In this document: in pieces, positions 10,902 to 22,995 of the stretch
Position numbering within the stretch: position 1 is the first letter of the stretch
How the letters are laid out: the number at the start of each line of letters is the position of its first letter
Assembly: GCA_905147135.1 (NCBI GenBank)
Contig: LR990053.1
Location: forward strand, 136,501-200,500
Source: Blastobasis lacticolella
Lineage: Eukaryota; Arthropoda; Insecta; Lepidoptera; Blastobasidae
Reading direction: 5' to 3'
DNA: 64,000 bases
Notes under the pieces: generated by a model
Seen by the model: only the letters and a program-made list of their open reading frames with translations
What the model was told of the DNA's origin: nothing
Databases searched by the model: none
Made by a program: the position numbers and the translations under genes

Positions 10902-11233
10902 CATTTTGGCGTTAATGTCCCGGTTGTGCTCTCGCGCACGAGGGCCCGGGGTCCGCCGTGACCATGATCCAGGATTTGGCAGGTCAGGTTATTACAGTGG
11001 AGCGACTGCCATCTGACCTCCATGACCCTGCTACCAGGGTAACCTGACCAGATTGGATCCAGTCGCCTGAATGTGCAGGTTTCATCACGATGTTTTGCCT
11101 CACCGTAAGAGCATCGGTTAGTATTCAACTAATGTACATAACTCATAAAACAGTCATTGGTACATGGTCGGAGCGGGATTCGGGACCCCTGGCTTACGAG
11201 TCGGATACTCTCACCGCCTGGCCACCGACGCTC
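10902..11233 (-). mobile_element. SINE B, nearly complete
   Basis: The minus strand begins with a tRNA-like head (11166-11233) containing a box A-like GGCGGTGAGAG region and a degenerate box B near 11180-11190, followed by a body of about 265 bp. The head, the conserved ATCGTGATGAAACCTGCA-type block and the terminal TAACGCCAAGATG-type end are shared with copies at 36218, 49484, 24080 and 22440. Acceptor arms do not pair, so it is a SINE and not a tRNA gene. Confidence 0.8.
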
Positions 11234-11654
11234 TAACTACTACCTACAACTGATACCCTAAAAAATCAAGACTGAAGAGCACAACCGAAGGCCTTAAAAA
11301 ACTGCTTGATCTATCACCAAAAGCGCTAGTTTGTGCGGTGCAAGACACCAGGTCGTTCGCGAGGGCAGTTTATTCTCATTTGCGCAAAAACAGATTGTAA
11401 GGCGATCCATCAGCGGGGATTAGCCTAGCGGGACGCTTTTTGCGACCGGCCTCGGCGCCAACGCTGTGTTTAATTGCCAGTGATTCAGCACTGCACAACA
11501 ACTAACACCGAATGTTGAAGTTAGCTGCATATCGGGTGTGTGTCGTCTGCTTTATGTTTTTACTAGAAAATCTAGATGATTTTCTCTTTTATATTATGTA
11601 TTTGTTGATATAAATGTTTCGGAAGAAATTTTCTAAATGGTAGAGAAAACCGCA

Positions 11655-11840
11655 TCAAATTCCACTGCGTGTTGTAGGAGCCTGTACCTCTCGCTTACGA
11701 GTTGGATACCGTAACCACTCGACCAATGACGCTCCATCTCGGTAGAAAAATAGGCAAGCTGGCTACCTGATGGAAAGTGGTGACGGTTAGCTACACCAGA
11801 GGTATCGCGTTGCCCTCCACTACAAAAGCTACGAATCGTC
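11655..11840 (-). repeat. SINE B head remnant next to a family A-like remnant
   Basis: The block around 11690-11735 preserves the tRNA-like head of SINE B on the minus strand (ending in ATGACGCT on the plus strand). The block from about 11755 resembles the family A/G repeat (CTACCTGATGGAAAGTGGTG). Both are degraded. Confidence 0.5.
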
Positions 11841-11849
11841 ATTGACGAC

Positions 11850-12215
11850 CTGGGTACCGATTCTGGTGTGCAATGCAGTTGTTATGATGTTACAATGTAA
11901 CTGTGATGTTACTATAACCACGTCAGTACAGTAACATCACAGCATCATCCCAGTTAAATTGAAGTTAAATCATTGTTCGACCGTTGACACGTTTACGTTG
12001 ACAGAATTGAAGGCAGTTTGACAACTAAGAAAGATGCAACTTAGTAATGCAACCATAATGCAACTAAAGTACCAGAAAACGAATTGCGGAAAAGTTCGAA
12101 CTCATGAAAATAGCAATTCTAATCTGTCATTTGAATAATACTCACACGTTTGACATGAGATGCAATTGTAATGTTACTGCAACTGAGACGATTTCCGTAC
12201 CAGAATTAAAGCCCT
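11850..12215. repeat. Possible MITE with internal hairpin
   Basis: The stretch is bounded by imperfect inverted ends around ATTCTGGTGTGCA (11863) and TACCAGAATTAAAGC (12198). Inside is a 13-bp perfect stem, 11901-11913 with 11930-11942, with a 16-base loop. No second copy exists in the window, so the assignment is tentative. Confidence 0.35.
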
Positions 12216-12540
12216 GGCCTATCTAGAAAAATAAATCACCGTAACGGGAAACCAGATGAATCAGTATGAGTACTAAACTTAACCGAATAGGTTCAACCAA
12301 ATAATGTTATCCAGTTGATGTCTAACAAGAGCGCTGCGGGCGCCGACCTCGGGCACTAGATCTGAATCTAGACGTCACCGCCGGACTGATTTTAGACAAA
12401 AAATTTAAACAGTACTTTATAAATTTGACATGTGTACGCCGTATGCAAGTAAGTGGATATATTGCCCATTGTAAAACCGGCGCAGACGATTTACACAATA
12501 ATTATAATCTTGTCTTAGAGCCCGTCCCTACCTTAGTCGT
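12216..12540. other. Unassigned DNA
   Basis: No recognised repeat and no credible coding frame. Confidence 0.4.
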
Positions 12541-12775
12541 ACTTAAGTACTTAACTTAGTCTGTTACGGGTCTAAGTTTTATTGAATAATAAGTATGTAT
12601 TATTAAAATTATAAAAGTTGTTTTCTGGACACACAAAACACAACACACACGCACACATAACACACACAACCAACAACCCTTATGTTGTGGACAACACAAG
12701 CTTTGCTTACTTTGAAGCTAGATGGCGCTGAGTGAATTTCCCAAGCATATTTACTATTTATTTATTTATAGAGCA
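12541..12775 (+). mobile_element. SINE C, head missing
   Basis: The body of SINE C is recognisable from CTGTTACGGGTCTAAG through AGCTAGATGGCGCTGAG to an ATTTATTTATTTA tail. A CA-rich stretch (about 12630-12665) is inserted or expanded in the middle. The tRNA-like head is absent. Confidence 0.65.
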
Positions 12776-14070
12776 TTGGAGACCTTACGAACCGGCACGA
12801 ACACAATACTATCTAAAACATAGTTTAATTAGAACGAGATACTTTTACAATAATTCAATCATCTCTATACGTGAATCGAATATTAAAATTTAATCATTTG
12901 TATTGTTCATGGCTTCCTTCCATTTTCCCTAACCAATCAGTATCCCACCCTACCTGCGAGGTGAACGGAAAGGTCAAAATGGCTCAGCACCGCGCCGCGC
13001 GGTACCGCGATAATTGTTCAGCGGTTATTCCCAACTGCTTAATTGTTTGATGGCCAATTGTATTTGTTCCGATAATTCCAATTGTTTCCGGATGATCGCT
13101 ATCTCGGCGTGGTGCCGGTGTGGGAGTTAATAATATACGTTATTTTAAATAAGTGGGATATACATGGTTATCTACCAATTATAATGGGGTGTACCCATGA
13201 TTATTTTGATTTCATAATTAAAACGTATTTTGAATATTTAAAACGTCAGATGACGAAGTACTTCCGTTAAGGTACAAAAAATAAAATAAAAAACAAAATC
13301 AAATCGGCCTACTCGGTCGAATTCGGGAACTACGATGCCACTGGCAGACACACAGGTACAAACATCAAACTTTTAACACTTTTAGTAGCCCACTTTATGC
13401 CAACGTTGAGGATTAGATGTACCGGATACTCCAAAAACTGGTCCACACAGATGACGTCACGAATAAAAAAAAAGTTTGATTACTAAACAACACATTTCTT
13501 ACTTCCATCACATCACACTAAGTGTCCAAAACGAGGAGCGTAATGTTTTCAATTTCCTATCGCCGCGACAGGTGAGCCCGGGATAGATTCCCGGGGAAAA
13601 AGCCGGCAGATAATGAATCATTGTTAAACACGAGTGAAAGGTGATAGTGTACCCCCTTTCCCCCTCTCACTCTCTGGTCACAGGTGGCGCTCGATGATGT
13701 ATCACCGCCCGACATCCTGATTGAGGGTTGAGGGCACATTTTTTGCAGGAGGAAAAAACAGGGCGAAACGACGACCCACGGAAACTAGCATCGTAGCTGC
13801 TTCCTGTTTGCGCGACTTTGGCTTTGGGGATCAAAACAACTTTTACGAGTAAGAATACTCTATACTTACTCTACTTATGTTAGATATTTTAACCCAGTGT
13901 AGCGCTTAATTTCTATGCTACAGGTTTTCGCGCTGTGACATCTCATATGCGACATTTTCTCTTGCCATATATCTATAGATTTTAAAACGTCACTGAAATC
14001 GATCTGCGACTTTTGTAAATTAAATGCATTAGTCGAAGATATGTTGTTTGTTGAAGAATGTGTTTTGATT
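12776..14070. other. Unassigned DNA with a family F remnant
   Basis: Around 13325-13385 a remnant of family F (a block like CTACGATGCCACTGGCAGAC then ACATCAAAC) is seen; fuller copies lie at 29340 and 33095. The rest, including a minus frame at 13875-14249 that runs through the hairpin at 14077, has no recognised protein. Confidence 0.4.
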
Positions 14071-14076
14071 GCAATA

Positions 14077-14137
14077 GACATTTCATCAAGCCACAAATCT
14101 CCATTATTAATGGAGATTTGTGGCTTGATGAAATGTC
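14077..14137. repeat. Perfect 30-bp hairpin with a one-base loop
   Basis: 14077-14106 is the exact reverse complement of 14108-14137, with one T between. Flanking bases 14076 and 14138 no longer pair. A perfect 61-bp palindrome like this is not expected by chance and looks like a recent snap-back event. Confidence 0.9.
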
Positions 14138-14372
14138 GAATTCGAGATGTTATCGTGTGAGAATAGAACTCTTTTATTTTTGTTACTAAAAGTAAAAGTT
14201 TGTTATCGCAAACATAAAAAATTAAACAAAATGCAAAGTGCTGTTGCACTGTTAGTACATGCTCGCGAAAGCATTTTGTGTGCTGAATGTGCTCAATTTT
14301 ATTATTGAATTACAAATCTCTGAATAATAATTACTCAACATTTAAAGAATTGTTTCCAATTAAGTACAAAGT

Positions 14373-14637
14373 TGGCCGTGTGGTGTCCGGCAGAGTAGAA
14401 TAGCACCAACCCCTTACACACATGGGTGTTGTACAAGGCGACTTATGTTTTCGAGGCAAAAGATCAAGAGTCTCCGTAGTCTGGAAAATGGGCAGCAGCA
14501 TTTTAAATTGTTATATTTTAACACTGCGATCTCCAACCCGCCTGCCAAGCGTGGAGATTATGGCAATAACCACCCCTTTCGCGGGAGAGGCCCTAAGTCC
14601 TGCAGTGGACTGTTACGGACTGTGATGATGATGATGA
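14373..14637 (+). mobile_element. Dispersed repeat family E with (GAT)n tail
   Basis: About 265 bp, starting GGCCGTGTGGTGTCCGG and ending in a run of GATGATGATG. Copies occur at 33921-34178, 51864-52121 (inverted) and partly at 61240-61375 and 41150-41310. The microsatellite tail suggests a LINE 3' end or SINE. Confidence 0.75.
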
Positions 14638-14639
14638 AG

Positions 14640-16240
14640 TACAAAGTATTAATAAACGTAATTCATTACAAAATTGTCTATATTTATCTGTTTTTACATT
14701 ACTTGCATAAAGTTTATTACTAACAGTAAAGATTTAATAAGATAATGATGAATACACGAGTACGTTTTATCAAACCGCTTACTAATCAATTCTTCGTCGC
14801 ACCCACTCCCCTCGCTCCGTTATTTGGCTCCAAGCCGCTAAATTGCAACCGGGCCTCGCTGAATTCAGTTCAAAATTGCATCTAAATAGGCTCTGAATGT
14901 CCCCAATCCCGAATTCACGCTCGCATTGAGCGTTGGAGCAAGGCTGGAGTGTCTGCGGCGGACGCGGCGTAATGCGCTCGCCGTGTCGCGGATGTTTGCC
15001 TCCGCCTCGCCTCTGCCCTGCCTCCTACATTACCATAGCACTATGGCCAGCCTACAGCCGGGGTGAGCCGGACACTCGGCCTGCCAAAGGTGGATGGAGG
15101 GAACACTCAATGCCTCGCTCCGTTCTCCCACTCCATGCGACAGAATTACGGGAAATCGGGCATTGGGAGTGGATAGGCTGTTCCTTGCATATGCTAATGA
15201 CCCGATACGATTTGAACCTTCATGAAACGCGTCAACAACTTTGTCAAAGGCCGGCAATGGCAATGTCCGGTGCGTCCAAGGGAGCTGTGTAATAGAATGC
15301 TGAAGATAGTGACGGTAGGAGACAGGATGGACTCTATCTTGCTCGGCAGGTTCACCGAACTTCATACTATAGAAGTTCATACTGAAGTGCAGATAGTTTT
15401 TGTTTTTGCAGTTTTAAATTTGTTTTGATTTTGTCTTAAAATGTAAGAGTTTAAAAACATGTTTTTAAATGTAATTGTTTAAGTAATTAAACTTTGTTAC
15501 TACAGCGTGTGGACCTAGGTTGTCTGACAATATAGTATTTTTATTTTTCACGCTTACTCGTACGCCACCCTCTAATACAGAAAAAAAATAACATCTCTTA
15601 CCGCATGTTAACCTGTGAGCAGGCGGTCAACTGCCCCACTACAACTGACTAGCATAATAACTTAATTCGTCCTCTCTTGACTCCCTCTACCGAGCCATTC
15701 ACCCTGCCCCAGCCGAGCTCGCAGCTTTCTGTATCCATCGGCTCCGGAAAAAGGAACACAGATTCAATTATGACTTTTCAAGGTGGAAAAAGGGCCCACC
15801 TGCCCAACGGAAAATAGAAAATCTATCCCTAATAGCTTGAGCAAATTGCGGTTCAAGACGTGACTCGAGTGTGTGGCGCGGCGGGGGCCATTATAGAAGC
15901 CTCGCCGCCCGCAGTCGCGCCGCTGAACAAAGGATATCCACCGGCATCACGGCCCTCGCTTATGCTTTGACCAGCGGAGTGACAGTGGTAGTTGTTTTCT
16001 TTCGAACTTAAGGTTGGAGGAAGTAGGTTCGAAACGAAAAACGGTGTGGCATCCAGGAATGTGGAATGTGTTCCTAGTATAAGATGGATTTTGTGTCACG
16101 CATTTTTATGTATGCTAAAATGGACTTATTTTTAGTTTGCATATTAAAACCCCTAGAAATGTATTGGGCAATACTGTTACAATTTTTTTAATGTCTGTAC
16201 ATTACATAGTATAAAATGAAGTCGCTTTTCGCGTGCCCCT
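14640..16240. other. Unassigned DNA with two G+C-rich patches
   Basis: G+C-rich patches at about 14930-15070 and 15870-15990 stand out from the AT-rich surroundings. Opposing open frames of 116-119 codons cover 14933-15380, but I recognise no domain, and opposing ORFs of equal length suggest composition and not coding. They could be old exons or regulatory DNA of a host gene. Confidence 0.35.
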
Positions 16241-16244
16241 GTAA

Positions 16245-16350
16245 ACAGGGTCACAGGGGTCTGATGGCAGTCGGATCATGGTCAAGGCCGACCAGGGGCC
16301 CTCGCGCGAGAGCACTGCCGGAATATTCACGCCATGATGACCAATTTAAT
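16245..16350 (+). repeat. SINE B 3' fragment
   Basis: The block CCCCTGTAAACAGGGTCACA through TCGGATCATGGTCAAGGCCG to CGCGCGAGAGCAC matches the SINE B body in plus orientation. Confidence 0.65.
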
Positions 16351-16662
16351 TAAGCATTAATCTGACCCCAGAACTCATAGTTAATAACGCGTGACACACA
16401 GTGTAAGCACAGAGTTTGCGGGCTGAAGGTAGTATGAGCCGCTAGTTGTCGCATGCCCGCATAGTTGACGGAAGTATGCGTGTGAAGTTACATGCAGCGG
16501 AGCCGCGCCGCCGCACGCTCAAAGAGATCTGTCGCATGGCGTGGCGTGGTATGCACAATATACCTACTCTGTACATGTACGTGGGGTACACTGAAAGTTT
16601 TGCGTAACTCATTAATAAAACAAATTACACATAAAGTAATGTATTAACTGTTTTTCGAAGTA

Positions 16663-16953
16663 TCTTCTTAATATATAAAATTCTCGTGTCACAGTTTTCG
16701 TTGCCATAGGTACTCCTCCGAAACGGCTTGACCGATTTTGATGAAAATTTTTGTGCTTATCCGGTATCTATGAGAATCGGCCAACATCTATTTTTCATCC
16801 CCCTAAATGTTAGGGGTAGTCCACCCCTAAATTTTTTTATTTATTTTTTAGACAAAATTTTTAATTTCTATTTTTTTATGATACAACATACAAAAATACA
16901 TACAATCCAGGAAATTATTTATATGGCAAAACAACGTTTGCCGGGTCAGCTAG
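16663..16953 (+). mobile_element. Non-autonomous Helitron-like element
   Basis: The element starts with TC after an A (16662) and ends with CTAG at 16950-16953, followed by T, which matches the Helitron rule of insertion between A and T with 5'-TC and CTRR-3' ends. The start region (TCTCGTGTCACAG) and the end region (TTTGCCGGGTCAG before CTAG) are of a type common in butterflies and moths. It contains no coding capacity; the 92-codon frame crossing it has no domain. About 290 bp. Confidence 0.7.
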
Positions 16954-17638
16954 TTATCTATAATATTTTCAACATTTTTTCATTTGTTCAATTTTTTAAA
17001 TCATAAGAACCATTTGTCTGAGGGCATGTTTTCATGCGCTGGTTGAAAGCTCTACCTCTTCCGGCCCCATAAATGTCTAATCTCTCATTAATACTTTGAT
17101 TTTCGGTAAATAAAGAAAAATAAATAAAATGGTGCCAGATCTGGACTATGTGCTAGCTCTACCTTTTCAGAAGCCAAAAATGAGTTTGTCTTGTTCGCGG
17201 TGTGCGCCGAAGCATAGACGTAGTGCAATAGGATGCGACTTCTTGGTAACAAATGGTGGTGTACCCTCAGAATAAACTGTCTTTTGTATTTCTAGTGGGA
17301 TCGTGCAGAACGGTCCCGTTCGAGAGAAAAAAAACGCAATCACTTTTTTGCCTACGCTTCTCGCCTTCCTCAATTTTGTTGGTTTGCTGTCGCCTTTGAA
17401 ACCCATACAGAAGACTATTGATTTCTTTGCGGCATATGTCACAATGGTACCCAATGGGACAAAAAATACCGTATTTATGTTAGGCTAATCTACTGAATTA
17501 ATACTATTTTCATTATAAGTCTTATGAAACAATACATAACATAATAGATCGAGATTTGATAGGGTAAAATTTCCGGTATATTTTAAAACTATACTATATC
17601 AGTGACCTATTTCGATTGTTTATCATTGTATACTTCAA
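16954..17638. other. Unassigned AT-rich DNA
   Basis: No recognised repeat apart from a short AATAAAGAAAAATAAATAAA tail-like run near 17106-17127. Opposing open frames near 17167-17488 have no recognisable protein. Confidence 0.4.
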
Positions 17639-17854
17639 CTAGTGTACCCGGCACAATTGCGTTCGCGTACACCAACTTTACCCCTACCTAATTCTTTCTT
17701 ACTTTTTTATAAACCTTCCTATTAAATCACTCTATCTATTGTTGGAAACCGCATTAAAATCCGTTGCGTAGTTTAAAGTATCAAGGCGTACATACATACA
17801 TACATACATAGGGACAGACAGAGTGAAAATACTTTGTTTTATACTATGTATAGA
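17639..17854 (-). mobile_element. Non-autonomous Helitron-like element
   Basis: On the minus strand it begins with TC (17854-17853) preceded by A and ends CTAG (17642-17639) followed by T, so both A/T junction rules hold. The interior has a CCGCATTAAAATCCG block and a run of CATA repeats (about 17787-17810). Length 216 bp, no coding capacity. Confidence 0.7.
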
Positions 17855-19896
17855 TAGATAAATTACGTCGCATAGCTAAATTAAACCACTGTTACAGTAA
17901 ATTAACAAAACATCGTTAAAATAGTAATAAGATGATTTTTCCTGTAAAACATTAGTCTTCGCTAAAAGGCTTGCGAAGTCGCCGTATTATTTTAAACGCA
18001 TTAAAGGTAAATGAAAAAAAAAAATTAAAAGTAATAAAAAAAGGTACAACTCCAGCGAGCAAAGGGAAATGGCGCGGCTCAAAAGCCGTCACTCTATTAA
18101 ATTATTCCGTCTCGGCGAGTCAAAATGGCGGACGGTAATGTTGCCAGCATTCAAAAGAGTCGCCACTGAAAGGGGTGTTTTTACTTTTCCCGGTTGCGGT
18201 CAAGTGTTCGCTTTTCATGTTTGGACAAATTGTTGGCTTCGGGTGCCGTTTGGGCGCGCTGTTTGCGGAGGCGGCGTGTGAGCTGGCACCAAATACTGGA
18301 GAGGCTTTCAGGTTGCGCTTTTGCTGTTTCAATGCAAATAATGGAAATTAAAGAAAATAAAACCGGGACTAAAAACAGGATTCGCGTGATGAGGGTACCG
18401 AACTAACAAAATATGTAAAACTTGTAAAACAAAATATGTTAAGCTGCTACTCAAAATATTATATTTGCGGTTAGAAGATCAACTTTACCTCCTAAGGCAA
18501 ACATGCAATTTACCAATAACAAATAAAAATATACCAACTTGTTTTATCTATACTAAGTTATATTACGAAGAGAACATATTCGTTTGTTTGTTTGTAATGT
18601 GTAAACTTATGAATCGTAGATGTTATGGACGACAGTTACCGCTTACCATCAGGTAGGCTGCCTGCTCGTTTGTCACTGCGTAGAATAAAAACAACTCAAA
18701 AACAAGTAGTAGTAACTGATTTTGAAAATTCTTTCACTAATATGAAGCCTCATTATTCTCTTATTCTATATTCTCCCGAAAAATAATAGGGTCTCGAAAG
18801 AAAGTTCATTGTTTACAGAGATCCGAACTGCGCGGTCAGTAGACTCGGTAACGGTGTCACTGTTGTTGACAACAAAATTATAATTCAAAATGAAGAAACT
18901 TAGTTCCAGTTTTGGCCGCGAGGTCGGATTAGTTGTAGCACTGTAAACAAGGGTGGCCTGTGTGCCAGTAGCCTAGTTTCAGAACTATCATATTTTGTTT
19001 ATTTTAAGGAATGAATTTGTGACTTTTTTGTATTTATTTAATTTAGAATAATCATAAATAGATGTTTCGTTTTTGTTAAGAAATAAAATGCAAAATAGAC
19101 CAATTAATAATTATTTTAATACAATTATTTCTAAAGCTAATTTTTAATAATTAAGGTGTGCTTCATATGTCATTACTTTTGAGTTACGCTTTTGGACTTT
19201 ATGATAGATGACCTGCTGACCAATCCAAATGACATCTACTATAGCTATAAATAAATATTTCAAATCCCTCTTGGTTTTTATTATATTCATGAATCAAAAA
19301 GTGGATGTTTGGGTAGATGTTAGTAATTTCACGCAAAAACTATAGAACGGTATACTATAGAATAAATGTAATGTATGTCGATACAAGGTTAGGACAGTCG
19401 TATCGTATCGGTACCAGCCGTCGCGACAAAAATTAGTTAACATTCGGACCTGGTTTCCTTTATCTTTAGCTAGCATTAACTTGGGAAAGTACTGGAGTAA
19501 TAGATGTTTATTGATTGACTGATTTACAATCTAAAAAGTCCTGCCATGGGCCGCACCGCTATTTAAAATCTTTCCAATAATGGAATGGAATGGAATTTTA
19601 ATGGAAAATCATATTTTTACGCCACTCAATTTTATCATTTTCCAGACTATTACTTTTCATAATGGCAACACTAAAGAAAACGTCAAAAACAATAATGTCA
19701 CATTTGACGACGTCACTTAATTAAACTTAGTAAATAATAATAGTGTTCTGTGTTTGGGTTACAAAACAAAATATCTAAAAACGTAAACCACAACATATTG
19801 TATTCTAATACTAGCTTATCCTAATTACCTATATACCTACTGTAGCTTATAGCCCAGAACAGTGCATAGGCCAAGGGGTGATAAGGTTTTTACGGG
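17855..19896. other. Unassigned AT-rich DNA with repeat fragments
   Basis: A family G fragment lies at 18612-18690 (plus strand; GACAGTTACCGCTTACCATC). A fragment similar to part of family D lies near 18850-18890 (GTCACTGTTGTTGACAAC). No credible gene is seen. Confidence 0.45.
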
Positions 19897-20010
19897 GTCG
19901 GAAGCGTGTGCGTGATGCCCTTGGTATTGCAAACGTCCGTAGACTGCGGTGACTGCTTATCATCAAGCAGGTCATAAGCTAGTTTGCCACCTTAGTGGTA
20001 TAAAAAAACA
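19897..20010 (-). repeat. Interspersed repeat family A, partial
   Basis: Matches the tail half of family A (TTGCAAACGTCCGTAGACTG, then TTGCCACCTTAGTGGTATA and an A run). The 5' half has been lost. Confidence 0.65.
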
Positions 20011-20439
20011 ACTGTAATAGTTCTCGAAACTCAATGTAGTTCCCGCGGGAACGGGTCAAAAGCAAAAGCTAAATGTCATAAAATAAAGACGATTATAAGT
20101 TTCCAAAAATATACACACATTCTCTATGTAACGCAGTCAGAAGCTACTTTAGGAATGTTTTTAAACAATGACACTGCCACTACAGTGTACAGTCGTAGCT
20201 TTCAGTGTAAGTGGACTTCACCCAGTAAACCCTGTAACCAATTGACATAATTACAATTGTATCAAGTGCTACAATTAGGTCATGGATATGAGCGTCCATT
20301 ATTATCTACGACTGCACATTGCTGTGTTGAAAATACAGTCATCTGCAGGCAAATCGGATAACTTTAACAGCTCTAATTTTTTACTGCTAATTCCAAATTT
20401 TCTGCAGGCGCTATACTTACTCTATAGTTCAGCTTTGGC

Positions 20440-20735
20440 GTGAGAGATATATTCGCGGATAATATCGAGGAGACTCGCCTGCGCTGGTTTGGTCACGTGT
20501 TGCGTAAGCCCCAGGGATAAGTTGAAAATAGGTGCCTACACCTGCCGGTATCAGGAAAGAGGCCCCGTGGGCGACCCAAGAAGCGATGGATTGACATCGC
20601 TGAGTTGGATACGAGAGCCAACGGCTTACGACGCGAGGATGCTGCATATTGGGCGAAGTAGTGAAGAATGAGTGGTAAAGCGGTCCCTGGCAGAGGTCGG
20701 GATAAGCGCTAGGATGATGATGATGATTGTAGCTA
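20440..20735 (+). pseudogene. LINE ORF2 C-terminal fragment with (GAT)n end
   Basis: Read on the plus strand with one frame change, the sequence gives IEETRLRWFGHVLRKP, then GKRPRGRPKKRWIDIAELD, then NGLRREDAAYWAK, followed by stop codons and a GATGATGATGAT tail at about 20716-20728. This is the conserved C-terminus of an insect LINE RT protein plus its 3' end. A stop (TAA near 20518) and a frameshift disable it. A shorter relative is at 60850-60950. Confidence 0.75.
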
Positions 20736-20739
20736 AATC

Positions 20740-22403
20740 TACTATATTTTTTTAATATAGCGAAAACAATTTCTGCTGGTATAATAAGAGCTATTTGGTA
20801 ACACTACACTTTTTTCTTAAATAAAAGTATCTACCTATCTAAATAATTAAACAAAAAATTTTTACCACTTTCCGGTAACATAGCGAAAGGATCTTTGACA
20901 AGGGTTTCATGCAATTTGTAAAAAATGTGCTTATAAAAGATACTATATTTTTTTATAAATCATAAAAAATAAAAATCTTTATTGTTTTTACTGTGTGTTA
21001 CATATGGATAGTGTTGTTTTGACACTATAAACAGATATCTGATGGACGGAGTTGAAATTTTTTGAAAATTCCAAATACTATAGGCAAAATATGTCTCTCA
21101 AGTTATCTGCATGGTGACAAATTCTCGCGCGCATAGGACTTCTATTGGCTATTCATATTTTGATTTCTGCGCCTTAACCAAACCCATGAATGTAAGAGTG
21201 GCAGTTGGTGCTCGACCACCAAATGCCTTTTCAGAATAACTTGCAAAGCAGCTAATATCGGCATCGCCGCCGGCCGCCGGAACTACCTGTTAACGGCGTC
21301 GTAATTGCCAGATCGCGCCCGACGCGGAAAGGGTTAGATTAATGCTTCCCTCTCTCCGCTCCCCCTGTTCCCCTCGCTTCCCTCCCCTCGACGATCACTC
21401 GCCCAATAACGTCATTAGCTTTATCTCTTAAAGACGTTGGGAAAAGTGTTTCCCCGCTATCTTTCAATCCGAGACTTTATGCCGGCTGAGTCAATGAATC
21501 TGCGATCCGAACCGAGCGCCACCGATCTTAGCCGATCCTTGCCGAGCCCTGTGTAAGGTAAGCCTCCATGGTCGCGTGCAGTGGATCAAGCGGATTAGTT
21601 CGGCGATACGTACAAAGCCTTATACATGGGAAGCAAAAATAGGATTGACGAGGCAACAAAGAAACAGCTTGAATGATTCAGATGGGCAAACCGTTTGACG
21701 GTATCATCGCGACTCTTATAAAGGCGGAGTTCCACGGTGCTGGTCCGCGTCCGTCTGCAAAATCACGCACCATGAAACCCTGTTTTAACAAAAAAGCAGA
21801 GCAACTGTCTTGTACTGGGACTCAAATTCGTCTTACGCCCGTACCTACTTAGACTGGCTATCATAAGTATCTATTAAGTATATTTTATAATCTAGTTATT
21901 ATCTAGTCTAGCAGACAGACGCAGCTCCGGTGGTGGCCGGTTGCAATGTGTGTTTCCATAAACACAAAATCTAAGTTGTATAAGTGGACGCACTGCGTTC
22001 AATGCGGCTCTATTATTGCTCAATTTCGTTAATTTGACGGATGCATAGTGACGGCCGATCGCCTCTCAACTATTACCAGTTTCATCATAACCATTTGCGT
22101 TCGCTCTTACTGTAAGACCTCAAGTGTTTCTGAACAGCTGTTAGACACAGTCAGCCGAACCTTCGACGCTAAACAGTGACCGCCCTTCCCTACAGTTAAT
22201 CTCTCCAGCGACAACGTCGAATCGCTTCATAACCGTCAATGCTTCGCATAAATCCGTTCGCATTATCGCAGCCGTATCGCGACTGTTCCGCGTTTATTCG
22301 GAGCCCATAAAGCAAATATCGCATTTGCACGATTTATGTGCGACCGTGGCGCGAGCCGCGATACGGCGTACTGAGCGTATGTTTCGGTCGTATTTATCAC
22401 CAC
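20740..22403. other. Unassigned DNA, partly G+C-rich
   Basis: From 20740 to 21230 it is AT-rich with nothing recognised. The segment 21240-21560 is G+C- and C-rich and ends in a good splice-donor-like AAG/GTAAG near 21554-21562, but no open frame supports an exon. The rest (21560-22400) has no recognised repeat. Confidence 0.35.
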
Positions 22404-22725
22404 TTACTAGCCTTTTTACTAGTGACTTTGTACTCGTGGTAGGAGTTGGTTGTCTAGAGGTTAATGGGCCCGAGAGGTCGGTTTCGAATCTCATTGCGGT
22501 CATGTACCAATATGCTGTTATAGGAAAACATCGTGATGAAACCTGAATGGGTAACCATGATCCAATCTAGTCAGGTTCCCCTGTTAACAGGGCCACGGAT
22601 GGCTGTCGCATGTACCTGATCTGCCAAATTCTGGATCATTGCCAAGACGAACCCCGGACCCTCGTGTGTCACAGCACAAACGATATTGTTTATTTTTTTA
22701 CTAGCCTTTTACCAGTGACTTCATA
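22404..22725 (+). mobile_element. SINE B flanked by a diverged direct repeat
   Basis: A diverged SINE B (22436-22690) with tRNA-like head (box B-like GTTTCGAATC) lies between two similar 28-29 bp segments, 22404-22432 and 22698-22725 (TTACTAGCCTTTT then AGTGACTT). These look like an unusually long target-site duplication, or an older duplicated sequence. Confidence 0.55.
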
Positions 22726-22799
22726 TACATGTCCATAGCACCGGACCTACGCTTTAAGTGCCCGCACCTGATTTGAAACAATCACGAAAGAGACTCCGG

Positions 22800-22995
22800 A
22801 GGTCAGGCAAATTCAGGCGACTGAATGTGTAATCATGATCTAATCTGGTCAGGTTCCCCTTATCAGGGTCACAGAGGTCAGATAGAAGTTGCACAACTGT
22901 AAATACCTGATAAGCGAAATCCCAGATCATGGCCAATGCGGACCCAGGGCTATCGTGTGCAAGAGCACAACCGGAACAGTAACGCCAAGATGATT
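22800..22995 (+). repeat. SINE B body fragment
   Basis: Starts inside the element (TTCAGGCGACTGAATGTG) and continues to GTAACGCCAAGATG. The head is missing. Confidence 0.7.

Noticed and set aside
14933..15380. Opposed ORFs of about 118 codons
   Set aside because: Overlapping frames on both strands in G+C-rich DNA suggest low stop-codon frequency; no domain or splice context supports either.
15888..15916. TATA box plus initiator promoter
   Set aside because: TTATAGA and GCAGTCG are about 21 bp apart, shorter than the usual spacing, and no gene lies downstream.
17787..17810. Independent CATA microsatellite
   Set aside because: It is the internal part of the Helitron-like element 17639-17854, seen in the same place in related elements.
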